A DNA stretch of 5,342 nt from an uncultured Anaerocolumna sp. (GTDB lineage: Bacteria; Bacillota; Clostridia; Lachnospirales; Lachnospiraceae). Below the pieces are notes generated by a model, which saw nothing but the letters and a program-made list of their open reading frames with translations, had not been told where the DNA came from and made no database searches. Of the stretch, positions 5,271 to 5,342 are shown one piece after another. The translations under genes and the position numbers were made by a program. The stretch lies in contig CALDJN010000440.1 of the NCBI GenBank assembly GCA_937901695.1, positions 1 to 5,342 of the forward strand, given 5' to 3'. Position 1 is the stretch's first letter. Each line of letters starts with the position of its first letter.

Positions 5271-5342
5271 CATGCGTGTTTACATGCGTTTCAATATAAT
5301 ACACTTATTTTGCGGCGTTTTATGTATAAGTGACAAAAATAC
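5271..5342. other. Short repeats at the right edge
   Basis: CATGCGT occurs twice, 12 bp apart (5271-5277, 5283-5289), directly after the REP-like unit. TATAAT (5295-5300) lacks a recognisable -35. CACTTAT (5302-5308) and ATAAGTG (5326-5332) form a 7-bp stem around a 17-nt loop. No gene is visible before the window ends. This could be the right flank of the mobile element or the upstream region of the next gene. Confidence 0.35.

Overview
The base composition (AT-rich throughout), the Gram-positive-type ribosome binding sites (AAGGAG, GGAGG) and the protein families point to a low-GC member of the Bacillota. The style of the genes and of the dispersed TCATTCTGA repeats suggests Clostridia, possibly Lachnospiraceae. 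That placement comes from recall of family sequences, not from a search. Four protein genes are supported, all on the + strand: galactokinase (galK), a CpsB/YwqE-type PHP-fold tyrosine phosphatase, a CorA-type magnesium channel, and a REP-associated tyrosine transposase (RAYT, Y1_Tnp/IS200-like). They do not form one operon; three are set apart by repeat-rich or regulatory non-coding DNA.

Layout. Bases 1-390 are a tandem array of 32-bp units with a 96-bp higher-order period, running in from the left edge. It ends in a 17-bp box, followed by a possible promoter and a leader with three consecutive hairpins, then galK (556-1737). Directly after galK lies a second tandem array (1751-1958) with a 19-bp period arranged as 38-bp dimers. 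It carries the same TCATTCTGA core in the opposite orientation, so inverted repeat arrays flank galK. This array runs into about 330 bp of nested hairpins ending at 2289 in a near-copy of the same 17-bp box. A strong sigma-A-type promoter (2356-2384) then drives a leader of about 195 nt, containing a 23-bp direct repeat, into the phosphatase gene (2588-3346). The CorA gene (3432-4367) follows 85 bp later. It is closed by a perfect GGTGCC/GGCACC palindrome, after which come 250 bp of AT-rich spacer, the transposase gene (4653-5246) and another copy of the same short palindrome.

How it fits together. galK is a complete housekeeping sugar kinase (Leloir pathway) without galT or galE beside it in the window. 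The phosphatase has no capsule kinase or polysaccharide genes next to it and has an unusual metal site. The last 900 bp read as a RAYT gene bracketed by its likely REP-type substrates. The transposase appears to start at an ATT codon, because no ATG, GTG or TTG is in frame between the upstream stop and a point just before the catalytic HUH motif. The strongest leads are the ATT start, the paired REP-like palindromes, the inverted arrays around galK with a common terminal box, and the altered phosphatase metal ligand.
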